A DNA stretch of 18,178 nt from assembly GCA_946633495.1 (NCBI GenBank), contig CAMPAX010000022.1, positions 1 through 18,178 on the forward strand, written 5' to 3'. Under the pieces are notes generated by a model. It ran no database searches and was not told the origin of the DNA. It saw only the letters and a list, made by a program, of their open reading frames with translations. The DNA is from an uncultured Lachnospiraceae bacterium. GTDB taxonomy: Bacteria > Bacillota > Clostridia > Lachnospirales > Lachnospiraceae. Every line of letters starts with the position of its first letter. The stretch's first letter is position 1. Shown one piece after another: positions 6,869 to 14,278 of this stretch. A program made the position numbers and the translations under genes.

Positions 6869-6952
6869 TGCTGCACCTGCAGTACGAATAGGAGCAGGCA
6901 AAGGCTCCTGAAAAATGTGGGGCATTTACAGTACCAGAGAACAGGTGCAGCA
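6869..6952 (+). repeat. 11-bp perfect inverted repeat enclosing two hairpins
   Basis: TGCTGCACCTG (6869-6879) is the exact reverse complement of CAGGTGCAGCA (6942-6952). Between the arms lie AGGAGC/GCTCCT (6890-6895/6904-6909, 8-base loop) and AAATG/CATTT (6913-6917/6923-6927, 5-base loop). As RNA this would fold as a three-way junction. It lies directly after the PBP stop codon. Confidence 0.6.
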
Positions 6953-7081
6953 TGTAATACATGGGCTGCGCAGGACGGGGTCTCCGGGTTTTCGGATCCG
7001 GAGCGTTCTGCCCGGCTCGGACGGATGCCTTTTAATACGACGGACTTATGTAAGTATAGAAAAACCGGCATTTGTCCGATA

Positions 7082-7106
7082 TGGATACTCACGAAGTGAG
7101 TGTTTA
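7082..7106 (+). other. Hairpin shortly before murD
   Basis: ACTCAC (7087-7092) and GTGAGT (7096-7101) pair perfectly around a GAA loop. The stem can extend to eleven pairs with G-U pairs (7082-7092/7096-7106). It lies ~25 bases before the murD ribosome binding site and could affect murD translation or mRNA stability. Confidence 0.45.
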
Positions 7107-7147
7107 AATGAACGGGACTAAGGAAACTTAAGGGAGACTGATAAAAG

Positions 7148-8527
7148 ATGAATAACAGAGAGTGGAAGATGGAAGGGAAGAAAGTGATCGTGGCCGGTGC
7201 AGGAAGAAGCGGGATCGGCTCTACGAAATTACTTCTTCGGCACGGTGCGGAAGTGACCCTGTACGATCAGAATGAGACCTTGGACAAAGAAGCGCTTCTG
7301 AAAGAATTCGGCGGATCGGATCATGTAAAGCTTGCGATCGGAAATCTCTCCATGGAAGAGATCCGGGAAGCGGATCTTATGGTGATCAGCCCTGGCATTC
7401 CTTTGGATACTCCTTTTGTAAACCGGGTGCGGGATGCAGAGGTACCTGTCTGGGGAGAGATCGAACTTGCGGCTTTATTTAACAAGGGCCGGATCGCAGG
7501 GATCACGGGAACAAATGGAAAGACAACCACGACTTCGCTGGTTGGCGCCATCTTCCAGGCTTACAAAGCAGACAGTCTGATCGTTGGAAATATCGGGACT
7601 CCGTTTACGCTTTATGCGGATCAGACATACGAGGGTCAGCTGATCTCGGCGGAGATCAGTCCGTTTCAGTTAGATACGGTCTACAGTCTGCATCCGGAGG
7701 TGACGGCACTTCTGAATCTGACGCCGGATCATCTGAATCGGTATATTACATTTGAGAATTATGCAGATGCAAAGATGAAGATCATAGAGAACCAGACCAT
7801 GGAGGATTCCTTTGTGGTGAACTATGATGATCCGGAGGTCCGGAAGAGAGCCGAGAAGGTGACCAATGTCCGGGTGGTTTATTTCAGCAGGATCAAAGAA
7901 CTTGAGGAAGGCGCATTCCTTCGAAATGGCTGGATCATCTTCCGTGAGAACGGAAAAGAGACAGAAGTGCTTCCGCTTTCCGAGATCCGGATCCTGGGAA
8001 ATCATAATGTGGAAAATGTGCTGGCAGCCGTGGCGATATCGGTCCGCATGGGCGTACCGGCAGAGGTGATCCGGAAGGCGGTTGCGGATTTCAAGGGAGT
8101 GGAGCACCGGATCGAATACGTCCGTACACTTCACGGAGTCTCGTATTACAATGATTCAAAGGGCACGAATCCGGACGCTGCCATTAAGGCGATCCAGGCT
8201 ATGAAGGGAAAGACTTACCTGATCGGCGGAGGATATGACAAGCACAATACCTATGATGAATGGATCGAGGCTTTTGACGGAAAGGTGCGCTGTCTGGTGC
8301 TTCTGGGTGAAACTGCTCAGGCGATAGCTGAGTGTGCAAAGAGCCATGGGTTCCTGCAGTACGTATTTGTGGATACACTGGAAGAGGCAGTTCGCTTCTG
8401 CCATGAACATGCAAGGGAGGGTGAAGATGTGCTTCTGTCACCGGCCTGCGCAAGCTGGGATATGTTTAAAGATTTTGAACAGCGCGGAGAGTTGTTCAAG
8501 GAATATGTAAATCAGTTGGAGGAATAA
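7148..8527 (+). CDS. murD: UDP-N-acetylmuramoyl-L-alanine--D-glutamate ligase MurD
   Basis: MurD adds D-glutamate to UDP-MurNAc-L-Ala using ATP, in the cytoplasm. Visible are the N-terminal Rossmann-like start (VIVAGAGRSGIGS, 13-25), the Mur ligase P-loop GITGTNGKTTTT (118-129), the central LNLTPDHLNRY (189-199), and in the C-terminal domain YYNDSKGTNPDA, the GGGYDKHNTYDEW glycine motif and LSPACASWDMFKDF. Length 459 is normal. In the central domain the usual ELSSFQL reads EISPFQL, with Pro in place of the second Ser; the preceding Glu is kept. AGGGAG (7131-7136) precedes the ATG by 11 nt. The 3' end contains the ribosome binding site of ftsW. Confidence 0.97.
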   Translation: MNNREWKMEGKKVIVAGAGRSGIGSTKLLLRHGAEVTLYDQNETLDKEALLKEFGGSDHVKLAIGNLSMEEIREADLMVISPGIPLDTPFVNRVRDAEVPVWGEIELAALFNKGRIAGITGTNGKTTTTSLVGAIFQAYKADSLIVGNIGTPFTLYADQTYEGQLISAEISPFQLDTVYSLHPEVTALLNLTPDHLNRYITFENYADAKMKIIENQTMEDSFVVNYDDPEVRKRAEKVTNVRVVYFSRIKELEEGAFLRNGWIIFRENGKETEVLPLSEIRILGNHNVENVLAAVAISVRMGVPAEVIRKAVADFKGVEHRIEYVRTLHGVSYYNDSKGTNPDAAIKAIQAMKGKTYLIGGGYDKHNTYDEWIEAFDGKVRCLVLLGETAQAIAECAKSHGFLQYVFVDTLEEAVRFCHEHAREGEDVLLSPACASWDMFKDFEQRGELFKEYVNQLEE

Positions 8528-8530
8528 GGT

Positions 8531-9682
8531 TTGTCTGATCAAAGCAGAAAGAAACAGGGTATATTTGTGCGGGGAACCTACTTCGATTACCCGACCCTCG
8601 CTCTTGTCATTTTTATCTTTCTGTTCGGTCTTGTGATGATCTACAGCTCCAGTGCGTTCTGGGGCAAGTACATGGATCGTGCGGCGAGCAGCACGATATT
8701 TGTGCAGAAACAGTTCCTGTTCGGCTGCGTGGGGTTTGTTGCCATGTATGTGGTGTCCAGGATGAGGTATCAGTGGATCCGGAAATGGACGTACCCCATC
8801 ATGTTTGTGACGGCCATACTGGTGATCCTTGTTAAGTTCATGGGAAAAGAGGTAAATGGATCCACGCGCTGGCTGAATCTTGGATTTATCTCGTTCCAGC
8901 CTTCGGAGATCGCGAAACTGGCGCTGATCCTGTATGCGGCGCATATTTTCACGGATAAAAGCGGATATCTGAAGACGTTTATGGGAACCTTGATCACGGC
9001 TGTTTTTCCGGGACTCATGGTGCTCATCATCGCAGTTGAAAACCTGAGTACCGGTATCGTGTGTGCGGTCATCGTTGTTGCAGTCTGGTATGTGGCGACT
9101 CCGAGGCCGATCTTCCTGATCATAGTGGCGATCTTTGGAGTTTTGTTCATCGTTATATACACGAAGGCCGCAGCCTACAGGCAGGTTCGGTTTCAGGTGT
9201 GGGATGATCCGTGGAATCCGGAGATCTGGGATTACGGAAATCAGACCAGGCATTCCCTGTATGCCATAGCGTCGGCGGGAATGTTCGGACGGGGCCTTGG
9301 ACAGGGAGTGCAGAAGCTTGGTGCGCTTCCGGAACCGCACAATGACATGATCTTCGCGGTGATCGCAGAAGAGCTCGGTCTGGTGGGAGTGATCGCGGTT
9401 GTGATCATGTTCCTGCTTCTGATCTGGAGACTTCGATTCATCGCCGAGGGAGCGCCGGATCGATACGGGGCCCTGATCATGAGTGGGATCATCGCTCATA
9501 TCGGATTTCAGCTGGTCATGAATATGGCCGTGGTAACAAATACGCTGCCTAATACGGGAGTTACGCTTCCCATGATCAGTTACGGAGGTACCTCGCTTTC
9601 GTTCCTGATGCTGGAGTTTGGGATCGCCCTGTCCATCTCAAGGCAGATCGTGCCGAAGGGTGCGAAGCAGGAGGTGGCGTAA
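8531..9682 (+). CDS. ftsW: Septal peptidoglycan glycosyltransferase FtsW (SEDS family)
   Basis: SEDS family polymerases link lipid II into glycan strands together with a class B PBP. Ten or so hydrophobic segments span the 383 residues. Family marks are YSSSAFWG near 38-45, NGSTRWL...FQPSEIAKL (109-130), PEPHNDMIFAVIAEELG (267-283), in which D272 is the likely catalytic Asp, and PNTGVTLPMISYGGTS (340-355). The start is TTG at 8531: GGAGG (8518-8522) is 8 nt upstream, inside the end of murD, and the next in-frame start candidate (GTG, residue 13) has no comparable site. The gap to murD is 3 bases and to divIB 0 bases. FtsW rather than RodA or SpoVE is chosen from context. Confidence 0.93.
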   Translation: MSDQSRKKQGIFVRGTYFDYPTLALVIFIFLFGLVMIYSSSAFWGKYMDRAASSTIFVQKQFLFGCVGFVAMYVVSRMRYQWIRKWTYPIMFVTAILVILVKFMGKEVNGSTRWLNLGFISFQPSEIAKLALILYAAHIFTDKSGYLKTFMGTLITAVFPGLMVLIIAVENLSTGIVCAVIVVAVWYVATPRPIFLIIVAIFGVLFIVIYTKAAAYRQVRFQVWDDPWNPEIWDYGNQTRHSLYAIASAGMFGRGLGQGVQKLGALPEPHNDMIFAVIAEELGLVGVIAVVIMFLLLIWRLRFIAEGAPDRYGALIMSGIIAHIGFQLVMNMAVVTNTLPNTGVTLPMISYGGTSLSFLMLEFGIALSISRQIVPKGAKQEVA

Positions 9683-10390
9683 GTGAATAAAAGAGTTCTG
9701 ATCCCGTTGGCGATCATACTGGTGCTGCTGATCGGCGGAACCATTTATGTCGGCACATTTCGACTGGAAGAAGTGCAGGTGGAGGGATGCGTGATGTCCT
9801 CCGAGGAGACAGTACGGGAGACGGTGAAGAATGAGGCACCGTTGGGAAATGTACTTCTTCTTTACCTGAAGAATCAGTTCAGTAAGATCGGGGATATCCC
9901 TTTTGTGGCCAAGCTCGATGTGGAATTTGTAGACAAGAATACCCTGAAGGTGACGGTTTACGAGAAACAGGTGGCCGGCTGTATCGAATATATGAATCGG
10001 TTTGTATATTTCGACCGGGATGGCATCGCCCTGGAATCCACAACGGAACGTAAGGCCGGGGTTCCCTGCATCGACGGACTGGATATCCCGAATTGGGTGC
10101 TGAATGAAGTCCTTCCGATGGAAGACAGCGAGCGGTTCAGCCTGATCCTGAACATCACGCAGCTGATCGAAAAGTATGAACTTGATATAGACCGGATCAT
10201 GTTTACCCGTGAAGGAAATATCGTACTGCGATATGAAAAAATAGATGTGGAGCTGGGGAACGGAGAGAATCTGACACCGCAGCTGATGAACCTGAAGAGT
10301 ATCCTGAAAGGCCTGGAAGGAAAAAAAGGTGTTCTGTACATGAAAGAGTTCAACTCTGACAGTTCCACGGCGTCATTTAAGGAAAAATAG
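9683..10390 (+). CDS. divIB: Cell division protein DivIB/FtsQ
   Basis: DivIB is a bitopic membrane protein that joins FtsL and DivIC to control septal synthesis. Features are a very short cytoplasmic start (MNKR), a membrane segment at ~6-24, then a POTRA-like domain beginning FRLEEVQVEGCVMSSEETV (26-44) and a beta-rich domain with VTVYEKQVAGCIEYMNRFVYFDRDG. Length is 235 residues. GTG at 9683 follows the ftsW TAA without a gap, and GGAGG at 9670-9674 lies 8 nt upstream, so translation is coupled to ftsW. The nearly absent cytoplasmic part is shorter than in many DivIB proteins. Stop TAG is at 10388-10390; the ftsZ promoter follows. Confidence 0.88.
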   Translation: MNKRVLIPLAIILVLLIGGTIYVGTFRLEEVQVEGCVMSSEETVRETVKNEAPLGNVLLLYLKNQFSKIGDIPFVAKLDVEFVDKNTLKVTVYEKQVAGCIEYMNRFVYFDRDGIALESTTERKAGVPCIDGLDIPNWVLNEVLPMEDSERFSLILNITQLIEKYELDIDRIMFTREGNIVLRYEKIDVELGNGENLTPQLMNLKSILKGLEGKKGVLYMKEFNSDSSTASFKEK

Positions 10391-10411
10391 TTCAAAATAA
10401 TAATTTTTATG

Positions 10412-10440
10412 TTGCAGAATGTGAAAAAAAACAGTATGAT
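10412..10440 (+). promoter_or_regulatory. Sigma-A-type promoter of ftsZ
   Basis: TTGCAG (10412-10417), a 17-base spacer and TATGAT (10435-10440) lie in the AT-rich 122-base gap between divIB and ftsZ. Transcription should begin near 10447, giving a ~66-nt leader. It would let FtsZ be made independently of the upstream cluster. Confidence 0.72.
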
Positions 10441-10512
10441 ATAGGTTGCATGATTATGATTAAAAAGACTGAATATAGATAGTTCTGAGTTTATTTTAAG
10501 GAGGAAAGAACC

Positions 10513-11793
10513 TTGCTGGAGATTAAGTCAAATGATGAAAAGACACCCGCTCGTATTCTTGTGATCGGAGTCGGTGGTGCAGGAAACAATGCAGTCAACC
10601 GGATGATCGATGAGAATGTTGAGGGCGTGGAACTGATCGCGATCAACACGGATAAGCAGGCACTGTCCCTCAGCCGTGCTACTACCAAGATCCAGATCGG
10701 CGAGAAGCTGACCAAGGGTCTCGGTGCAGGCGCGAAGCCTGAGGTTGGCGCAAGTGCCGTTGAAGAGAATAGAGAAGAGATCAATGATATTATCAAGGAT
10801 TCCGATATGGTATTCGTTACCTGTGGTATGGGCGGCGGAACCGGTACCGGTGCGGCACCGGTGGTTGCCGAGATCGCACGGAATCTTGGAATCCTCACCG
10901 TCGGCGTTGTGACAAAGCCCTTCACCTTTGAGGGTAAGCCGCGTATGAACAACGCTATGAACGGAATCGCAAAACTGCGTGAGAGCGTAGATACACTGAT
11001 CGTGATCCCGAATGATAAGCTTCTTCAGATCTGTGACAAGCGTACCAGTATTCCGGATGCGCTGAAGAAGGCAGATGAAGTCCTTCAGCAGGGTGTTCAG
11101 GGTGTGACCGACCTTATCAATAAGCCGGGCCTCATCAATCTGGACTTTGCGGATATTCAGACCGTTATGCGTGACAAGGGCGTGGCTCATATCGGTATTG
11201 GCCAGGCTTCCGGTGACAACAAGGCTGTCGATGCCATCAAGCAGGCTATGGATTCTCCGCTGCTTGAGACTACGGTGAACGGAGCTTCCGATATCATCGT
11301 TAACTTCTCCGGAAATGTGGGGATCGTGGAAGCATACGACGCTATTACCTACCTCACGGAGCAGGCAGGAGACGAGGCAAATATCATCTTCGGTACCGTT
11401 GACAACGATGTGGCAGGTGATGATGTAAGCATTACGATCATTGCAACCGGTCTGGAAGAGGATGGAAAGGGCGGAAGAGTATCTGCTCCCATCAGAAAGC
11501 CTCAGTCAACTCCGCAGCCGGTAGTAACACCCCCGACATTTACGGCACCCGGCGCAAAGGCTCCGAGCTTCAGCACAAAGCCGAAGACCGGTGCACAGCC
11601 GATCCCTCTGAATATTAACCTTGGCAACCAGCCGCAGGCAGCACCCCCGGCACCGAAGGTAGCTGCGGTTCCGACGGCTCCGGCAGCAACGGAGAGTGCC
11701 CCTGCTGCAGATCCTGTGGCAGACCGTCCGGTTGCTCCCGCAAAATCCGGCAGTCAGGGTATCAAGATTCCGGATTTCCTGAAGAGAGGCTGA
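10513..11793 (+). CDS. ftsZ: Cell division GTPase FtsZ
   Basis: FtsZ is the tubulin-like GTPase that polymerises into the Z-ring. The N-terminal GVGGAGNNAVNRM (19-31), the tubulin signature GGGTGTGAAP (107-116) and the T7 loop NLDFADI (209-215, with catalytic D211 and D214) are intact. After the globular core (to ~315) comes a ~100-residue Pro/Ala-rich linker, and the conserved C-terminal peptide IPDFLKRG closes the 426-residue protein. This peptide normally binds FtsA or SepF; ftsA is not in this cluster. The start is TTG at 10513, with a near-perfect AAGGAGG (10498-10504) 8 nt upstream. No in-frame ATG exists before the conserved domain, so the TTG call is firm. Confidence 0.98.
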   Translation: MLEIKSNDEKTPARILVIGVGGAGNNAVNRMIDENVEGVELIAINTDKQALSLSRATTKIQIGEKLTKGLGAGAKPEVGASAVEENREEINDIIKDSDMVFVTCGMGGGTGTGAAPVVAEIARNLGILTVGVVTKPFTFEGKPRMNNAMNGIAKLRESVDTLIVIPNDKLLQICDKRTSIPDALKKADEVLQQGVQGVTDLINKPGLINLDFADIQTVMRDKGVAHIGIGQASGDNKAVDAIKQAMDSPLLETTVNGASDIIVNFSGNVGIVEAYDAITYLTEQAGDEANIIFGTVDNDVAGDDVSITIIATGLEEDGKGGRVSAPIRKPQSTPQPVVTPPTFTAPGAKAPSFSTKPKTGAQPIPLNINLGNQPQAAPPAPKVAAVPTAPAATESAPAADPVADRPVAPAKSGSQGIKIPDFLKRG

Positions 11794-11841
11794 TCTCGGG
11801 TCGGAAATACAATCTGTCATATACAGTCGCACAGAATGATC

Positions 11842-11884
11842 AAAAGAGGACGATTTCGTATGGATCGTCCTCTTTTCGCTTTTC
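11842..11884 (+). terminator. Strong intrinsic terminator after ftsZ
   Basis: A perfect 13-bp stem AAAAGAGGACGAT (11842-11854) / ATCGTCCTCTTTT (11864-11876), with a 9-base loop and T-rich sequence continuing to ~11884, lies ~50 bases after the ftsZ stop. The A-run on the 5' side means it can also act on the minus strand. Confidence 0.88.
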
Positions 11885-11911
11885 CTCGGCCTTTGCAGGT
11901 CTTGAAAATAC

Positions 11912-11940
11912 TTTCCATTTGGAGGAGTTTGTAGTAGAAT
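11912..11940 (+). promoter_or_regulatory. Putative promoter of the coiled-coil/thioesterase/metF operon
   Basis: TTTCCA (11912-11917), a 17-base spacer and TAGAAT (11935-11940) follow the ftsZ terminator. The -35 box is weak (4 of 6), the -10 good (5 of 6). Its place between a terminator and a gene supports it. Confidence 0.5.
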
Positions 11941-11988
11941 GTTACTGTCTGTTTTACAAAGAATGATGTAAGAAGGGTGGGTAAAACT

Positions 11989-12849
11989 ATGGATTCAACT
12001 ATGGAAGCCGCCATGAAGATAGATCGTTCCGTAGCGATGATAGAAAAGATGCGAAAGATGGTGGCGGAGGGACAGAGCTTCCCTCTGCAGCAGGCGAAGG
12101 TGGTGCTGAACCGCGCTGAGCTTCTGGAACTTCTGGAGCAGCTGGAAGGAAATGTTACGGAGGAGATGAAGGCGTTTCGTGAGGTGACGGATAAGCGGGC
12201 GAAGATCCTCAGCGACGCAAAGAAGAAAGCGGACCAGATCATTTTCGAAGCCGAGAAGAGTGCCAGCAGGATCCGTGTAACAAAGAGAAGAGACGGAGAA
12301 CCGCTGAATTATTCTCCTTCGGAAATGGAGGCGGAGGAGAAAAAGGCCCTTCGGACGGCCGGAGATATCTATGCGGCATCTCTGATCTACACGGATGAGA
12401 TGTTGACGGAGGTGGATCATCTTCTGGCGGACGCTTACGATAAGATGGAGCAGGAATATAAGCTGATGCAGATCATGCTGAAGGAGAAAATGGACGCCAT
12501 TACGGATAATAAGAATGAGCTCCTGCGTTCGCTGAACTCGCTTTCGAAAGAAGACAGGTATTCTCAGATCATAGAGCTGTCACAGCTTCTTTCCGTAGAG
12601 CTGTACAGAGAAAAAGAAAAGCAGAAGGCCATCGAAAAAGAGAGAAAGACACAGATGGAGATCAGCTTTGACTCGGATCTTTCTCTTATGCATCCGGGGA
12701 TGGAGCAGTCGAAGGAAGATCGTACGCCTGTGATGCTGGATCCGATGCCGAATCCGGGACCGGAGAGAGAACCGATCAATCCGGACCGCACTCCGATCCG
12801 AACGGACCGGCCGAAGAAACCTGTTCGTCCGCCCAAAATGACTGAGTGA
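11989..12849 (+). CDS. Coiled-coil protein of unknown function, next to ftsZ
   Basis: I do not recognise a named family with certainty. The 286-residue protein is highly charged and almost entirely helical in appearance. It has no signal peptide or membrane segment. A stretch near 65-95 (LSDAKKKADQIIFEAEKSAS) resembles the Ala/Glu/Lys heptads of DivIVA-like proteins and ATPase subunit b/H, the probable source of ATPase-type annotations for such proteins. Another long helical part spans ~105-225. The last ~50 residues are rich in Pro, Arg and Asp (NPGPEREPINPDR, RPKKPVRPPK). ATG 11989 is preferred over GTG 11977, as AGAAGGG (11971-11977) lies 11 nt before the ATG. Neighbours suggest a role at the division site, which is inference only. 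Its stop region overlaps the ribosome binding site of the next gene. Confidence 0.8.
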   Translation: MDSTMEAAMKIDRSVAMIEKMRKMVAEGQSFPLQQAKVVLNRAELLELLEQLEGNVTEEMKAFREVTDKRAKILSDAKKKADQIIFEAEKSASRIRVTKRRDGEPLNYSPSEMEAEEKKALRTAGDIYAASLIYTDEMLTEVDHLLADAYDKMEQEYKLMQIMLKEKMDAITDNKNELLRSLNSLSKEDRYSQIIELSQLLSVELYREKEKQKAIEKERKTQMEISFDSDLSLMHPGMEQSKEDRTPVMLDPMPNPGPEREPINPDRTPIRTDRPKKPVRPPKMTE

Positions 12850-12857
12850 GGTATGGC

Positions 12858-13283
12858 ATGGAACTGAAACCTTATCAAAGAAAGATCAATTATTATGAGA
12901 CAGATCAGATGCAGGTAGTGCATCATTCGAACTATGCAAGATATCTGGAGGAAGCAAGACTGGACCTCATGGACCAGGTTGGACTTCCTTATTCGAAAAT
13001 GGAAGAGCTTGGGATCATCATCCCGGTTCTGGAACTGCATGATTATTACACTTTTGCGCTTCATTTCGGAGATACGGTGGAGATCTATCCGCACATTGTC
13101 CGGCTGACTCCGGCCAGGTTCTCGCTGAAATATGAGATCAGAAGTATGGAAGGGCAGCTGCTTCACACCGCAGAAACCAGTCATGCCTTTGTGGATTCGG
13201 ATTTCCGTCCCATGAACATGAAGAAACGGTTCCCCGAAATTTACGCAAATATGCTGGAATGCGTGGAGGATCCTGCACTATAA
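12858..13283 (+). CDS. Acyl-CoA thioesterase, YbgC/FadM-like hotdog (4HBT) family
   Basis: This is a small hotdog-fold thioesterase that probably hydrolyses acyl-CoA or acyl-ACP thioesters; the substrate cannot be told. The family motif YYETDQMQVVHHSNYARYLEEA lies at 12-33 (split here as YYETDQMQVVH and HSNYARYLEEA), with the presumed catalytic Asp16 and conserved Tyr26. Length 141 is typical. ATG 12858 is chosen because GTGAGG (12846-12851) is 6 nt upstream; the GTG at 12846 overlaps the previous stop and would add four residues before the usual start. It is tightly packed between the coiled-coil gene and metF (20-base gap), so it is likely co-transcribed. Confidence 0.9.
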   Translation: MELKPYQRKINYYETDQMQVVHHSNYARYLEEARLDLMDQVGLPYSKMEELGIIIPVLELHDYYTFALHFGDTVEIYPHIVRLTPARFSLKYEIRSMEGQLLHTAETSHAFVDSDFRPMNMKKRFPEIYANMLECVEDPAL

Positions 13284-13303
13284 TCGTTGATCGGAGAAGA
13301 AAA

Positions 13304-14161
13304 ATGATTCGTAATAAATATACGGGAGATAAGATCGAGTTTTCCTGCGAGGTATTCCCGCCGAAACGGGATGATGATATGTATGAGATCTTCCAGACGC
13401 TGGATGCCATCGAGGATCTGAAGCCGGACTTCATCAGCGTAACCTACGGGGCCGGCGGAAGCACCAGCAAAAAGATTGCGAAGATCGCATCTTACATCCA
13501 GAATGTCTGTGATGTGGAGGCGCTGGCGCATATGACGGCGGTGGGAATGACTTCCGAAACCTTGACAGAGCGGCTGGAGGAGCTGAAGAAGAAATCGGTT
13601 CGACGGATCCTTGCACTCCGGGGAGATAAGCCCAAAACCATGACGGATGAGGAGTTTGAGGCGAGAGAGTTTCGGTATGCCTCAGATCTGATCCGGGGAA
13701 TCAGGGAGTTCGGCGATTTTCGGATCGCAGCAGCCTGCTATCCGGAAAAGCATCCGGAATCCTCGGATGTGGAGACGGACCTTCATTATCTGAAAGAGAA
13801 ATGCGATCTGGGGGTCAGTGAGCTTATCACCCAGATGTTCTTCGATAATGAGAAGTTTTATCGGTTCCGTGAGGAGCTGGACCGTATTGGGATCACTGCA
13901 GGACTGCATGCCGGGATCATGCCCATTACCAGGGTAAATCAGCTGGGAACCAGTGTATCGCTGTCCGGATCCTCCGTTCCAACGGAACTGTCAAATCTGA
14001 TCGCCAGATATTCCGAGGATCCGGCAGGGATGCGTCAGGCCGGCACCGAATACGCGGTTCGTCAGATCGAGGATCTTATGAAGCATGGGATCGCCGGGAT
14101 CCACATTTATACCATGAATAAGGCGGATGTGACCAGAGAGATATTTAACGCTGTAGTTTGA
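13304..14161 (+). CDS. metF: Methylenetetrahydrofolate reductase MetF
   Basis: MetF reduces 5,10-methylene-THF to 5-methyl-THF with a flavin cofactor, feeding methionine synthesis. Its motifs in order are SCEVFPPK (14-21, E16 catalytic), FISVTYGAGGSTS (43-55), AHMTAVGMT (75-83), ILALRGDKP (102-110, with the flavin-site Asp108), AACYPEKHPE (143-152), ITQMFFDNEKF (175-185) and AGIMPITR (203-210). The 285-residue length fits the bacterial short form. ATG 13304 has GGAG at 13293-13296, 7 nt upstream; extending to 13259 would overlap the thioesterase gene and add unrelated residues. It is last in its operon, ending at a bidirectional terminator. No metH or other methionine gene is in the window. 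Confidence 0.95.
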   Translation: MIRNKYTGDKIEFSCEVFPPKRDDDMYEIFQTLDAIEDLKPDFISVTYGAGGSTSKKIAKIASYIQNVCDVEALAHMTAVGMTSETLTERLEELKKKSVRRILALRGDKPKTMTDEEFEAREFRYASDLIRGIREFGDFRIAAACYPEKHPESSDVETDLHYLKEKCDLGVSELITQMFFDNEKFYRFREELDRIGITAGLHAGIMPITRVNQLGTSVSLSGSSVPTELSNLIARYSEDPAGMRQAGTEYAVRQIEDLMKHGIAGIHIYTMNKADVTREIFNAVV

Positions 14162-14173
14162 CAACGTTTCAGC

Positions 14174-14221
14174 AAAAAAAGCAGATACGGAGAGGAAATC
14201 CTCTCGCTGTATCTGCTTTTT
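14174..14221. terminator. Bidirectional terminator between metF and the convergent GGDEF gene
   Basis: AAAAAGCAGATAC (14176-14188) pairs with GTATCTGCTTTTT (14209-14221), with an inner GAGAGG/CCTCTC helix. A T-run follows on the + strand, and the A-run 14174-14180 gives a T-run on the minus strand. It can stop metF transcription and that of the minus-strand gene ending at 14279. Confidence 0.9.
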
Positions 14222-14278
14222 CGTCATTATTATTCAGTTGGAAAGGCCGTGATGAAACCGGTACCGAAAGGAACCTCT

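Larger units (their letters stand above)
6857..7147 (+). other. Gene-free, hairpin-rich gap between the PBP gene and murD
   Basis: No convincing gene is seen in these 291 bases, where mraY commonly lies in related clusters. Structures visible on the + strand: an outer perfect 11-bp inverted repeat (6869-6879 / 6942-6952) enclosing two small hairpins (6890-6895/6904-6909 and 6913-6917/6923-6927); CATGT/ACATG (6951-6963); CTCCGG/CCGGAG (6982-6987/6998-7003); ACTTA/TAAGT (7044-7055); and a hairpin at 7082-7106. None has a terminator T-run. A 17-codon ORF (6858-6911) with an upstream GGGGAG is possible but unproven. The murD ribosome binding site AGGGAG is at 7131-7136. Confidence 0.6.

Noticed and set aside
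7031..7060. Resemblance to a T7 phage promoter (TAATACGAC)
   Set aside because: Only the first nine bases agree; the initiation part does not, and no phage gene is present.
6915..7121. 68-aa ORF in the PBP-murD gap, and a possible mraY remnant
   Set aside because: The ORF has no ribosome binding site and no family features. None of the frames shows MraY motifs or membrane segments, so a decayed mraY is not supported.
8438..9499. Long minus-strand ORF opposite ftsW (353 aa)
   Set aside because: It mirrors a clear SEDS protein and is rich in His, Arg and Asp as expected from the antisense of hydrophobic codons; no ribosome binding site or family match is visible.
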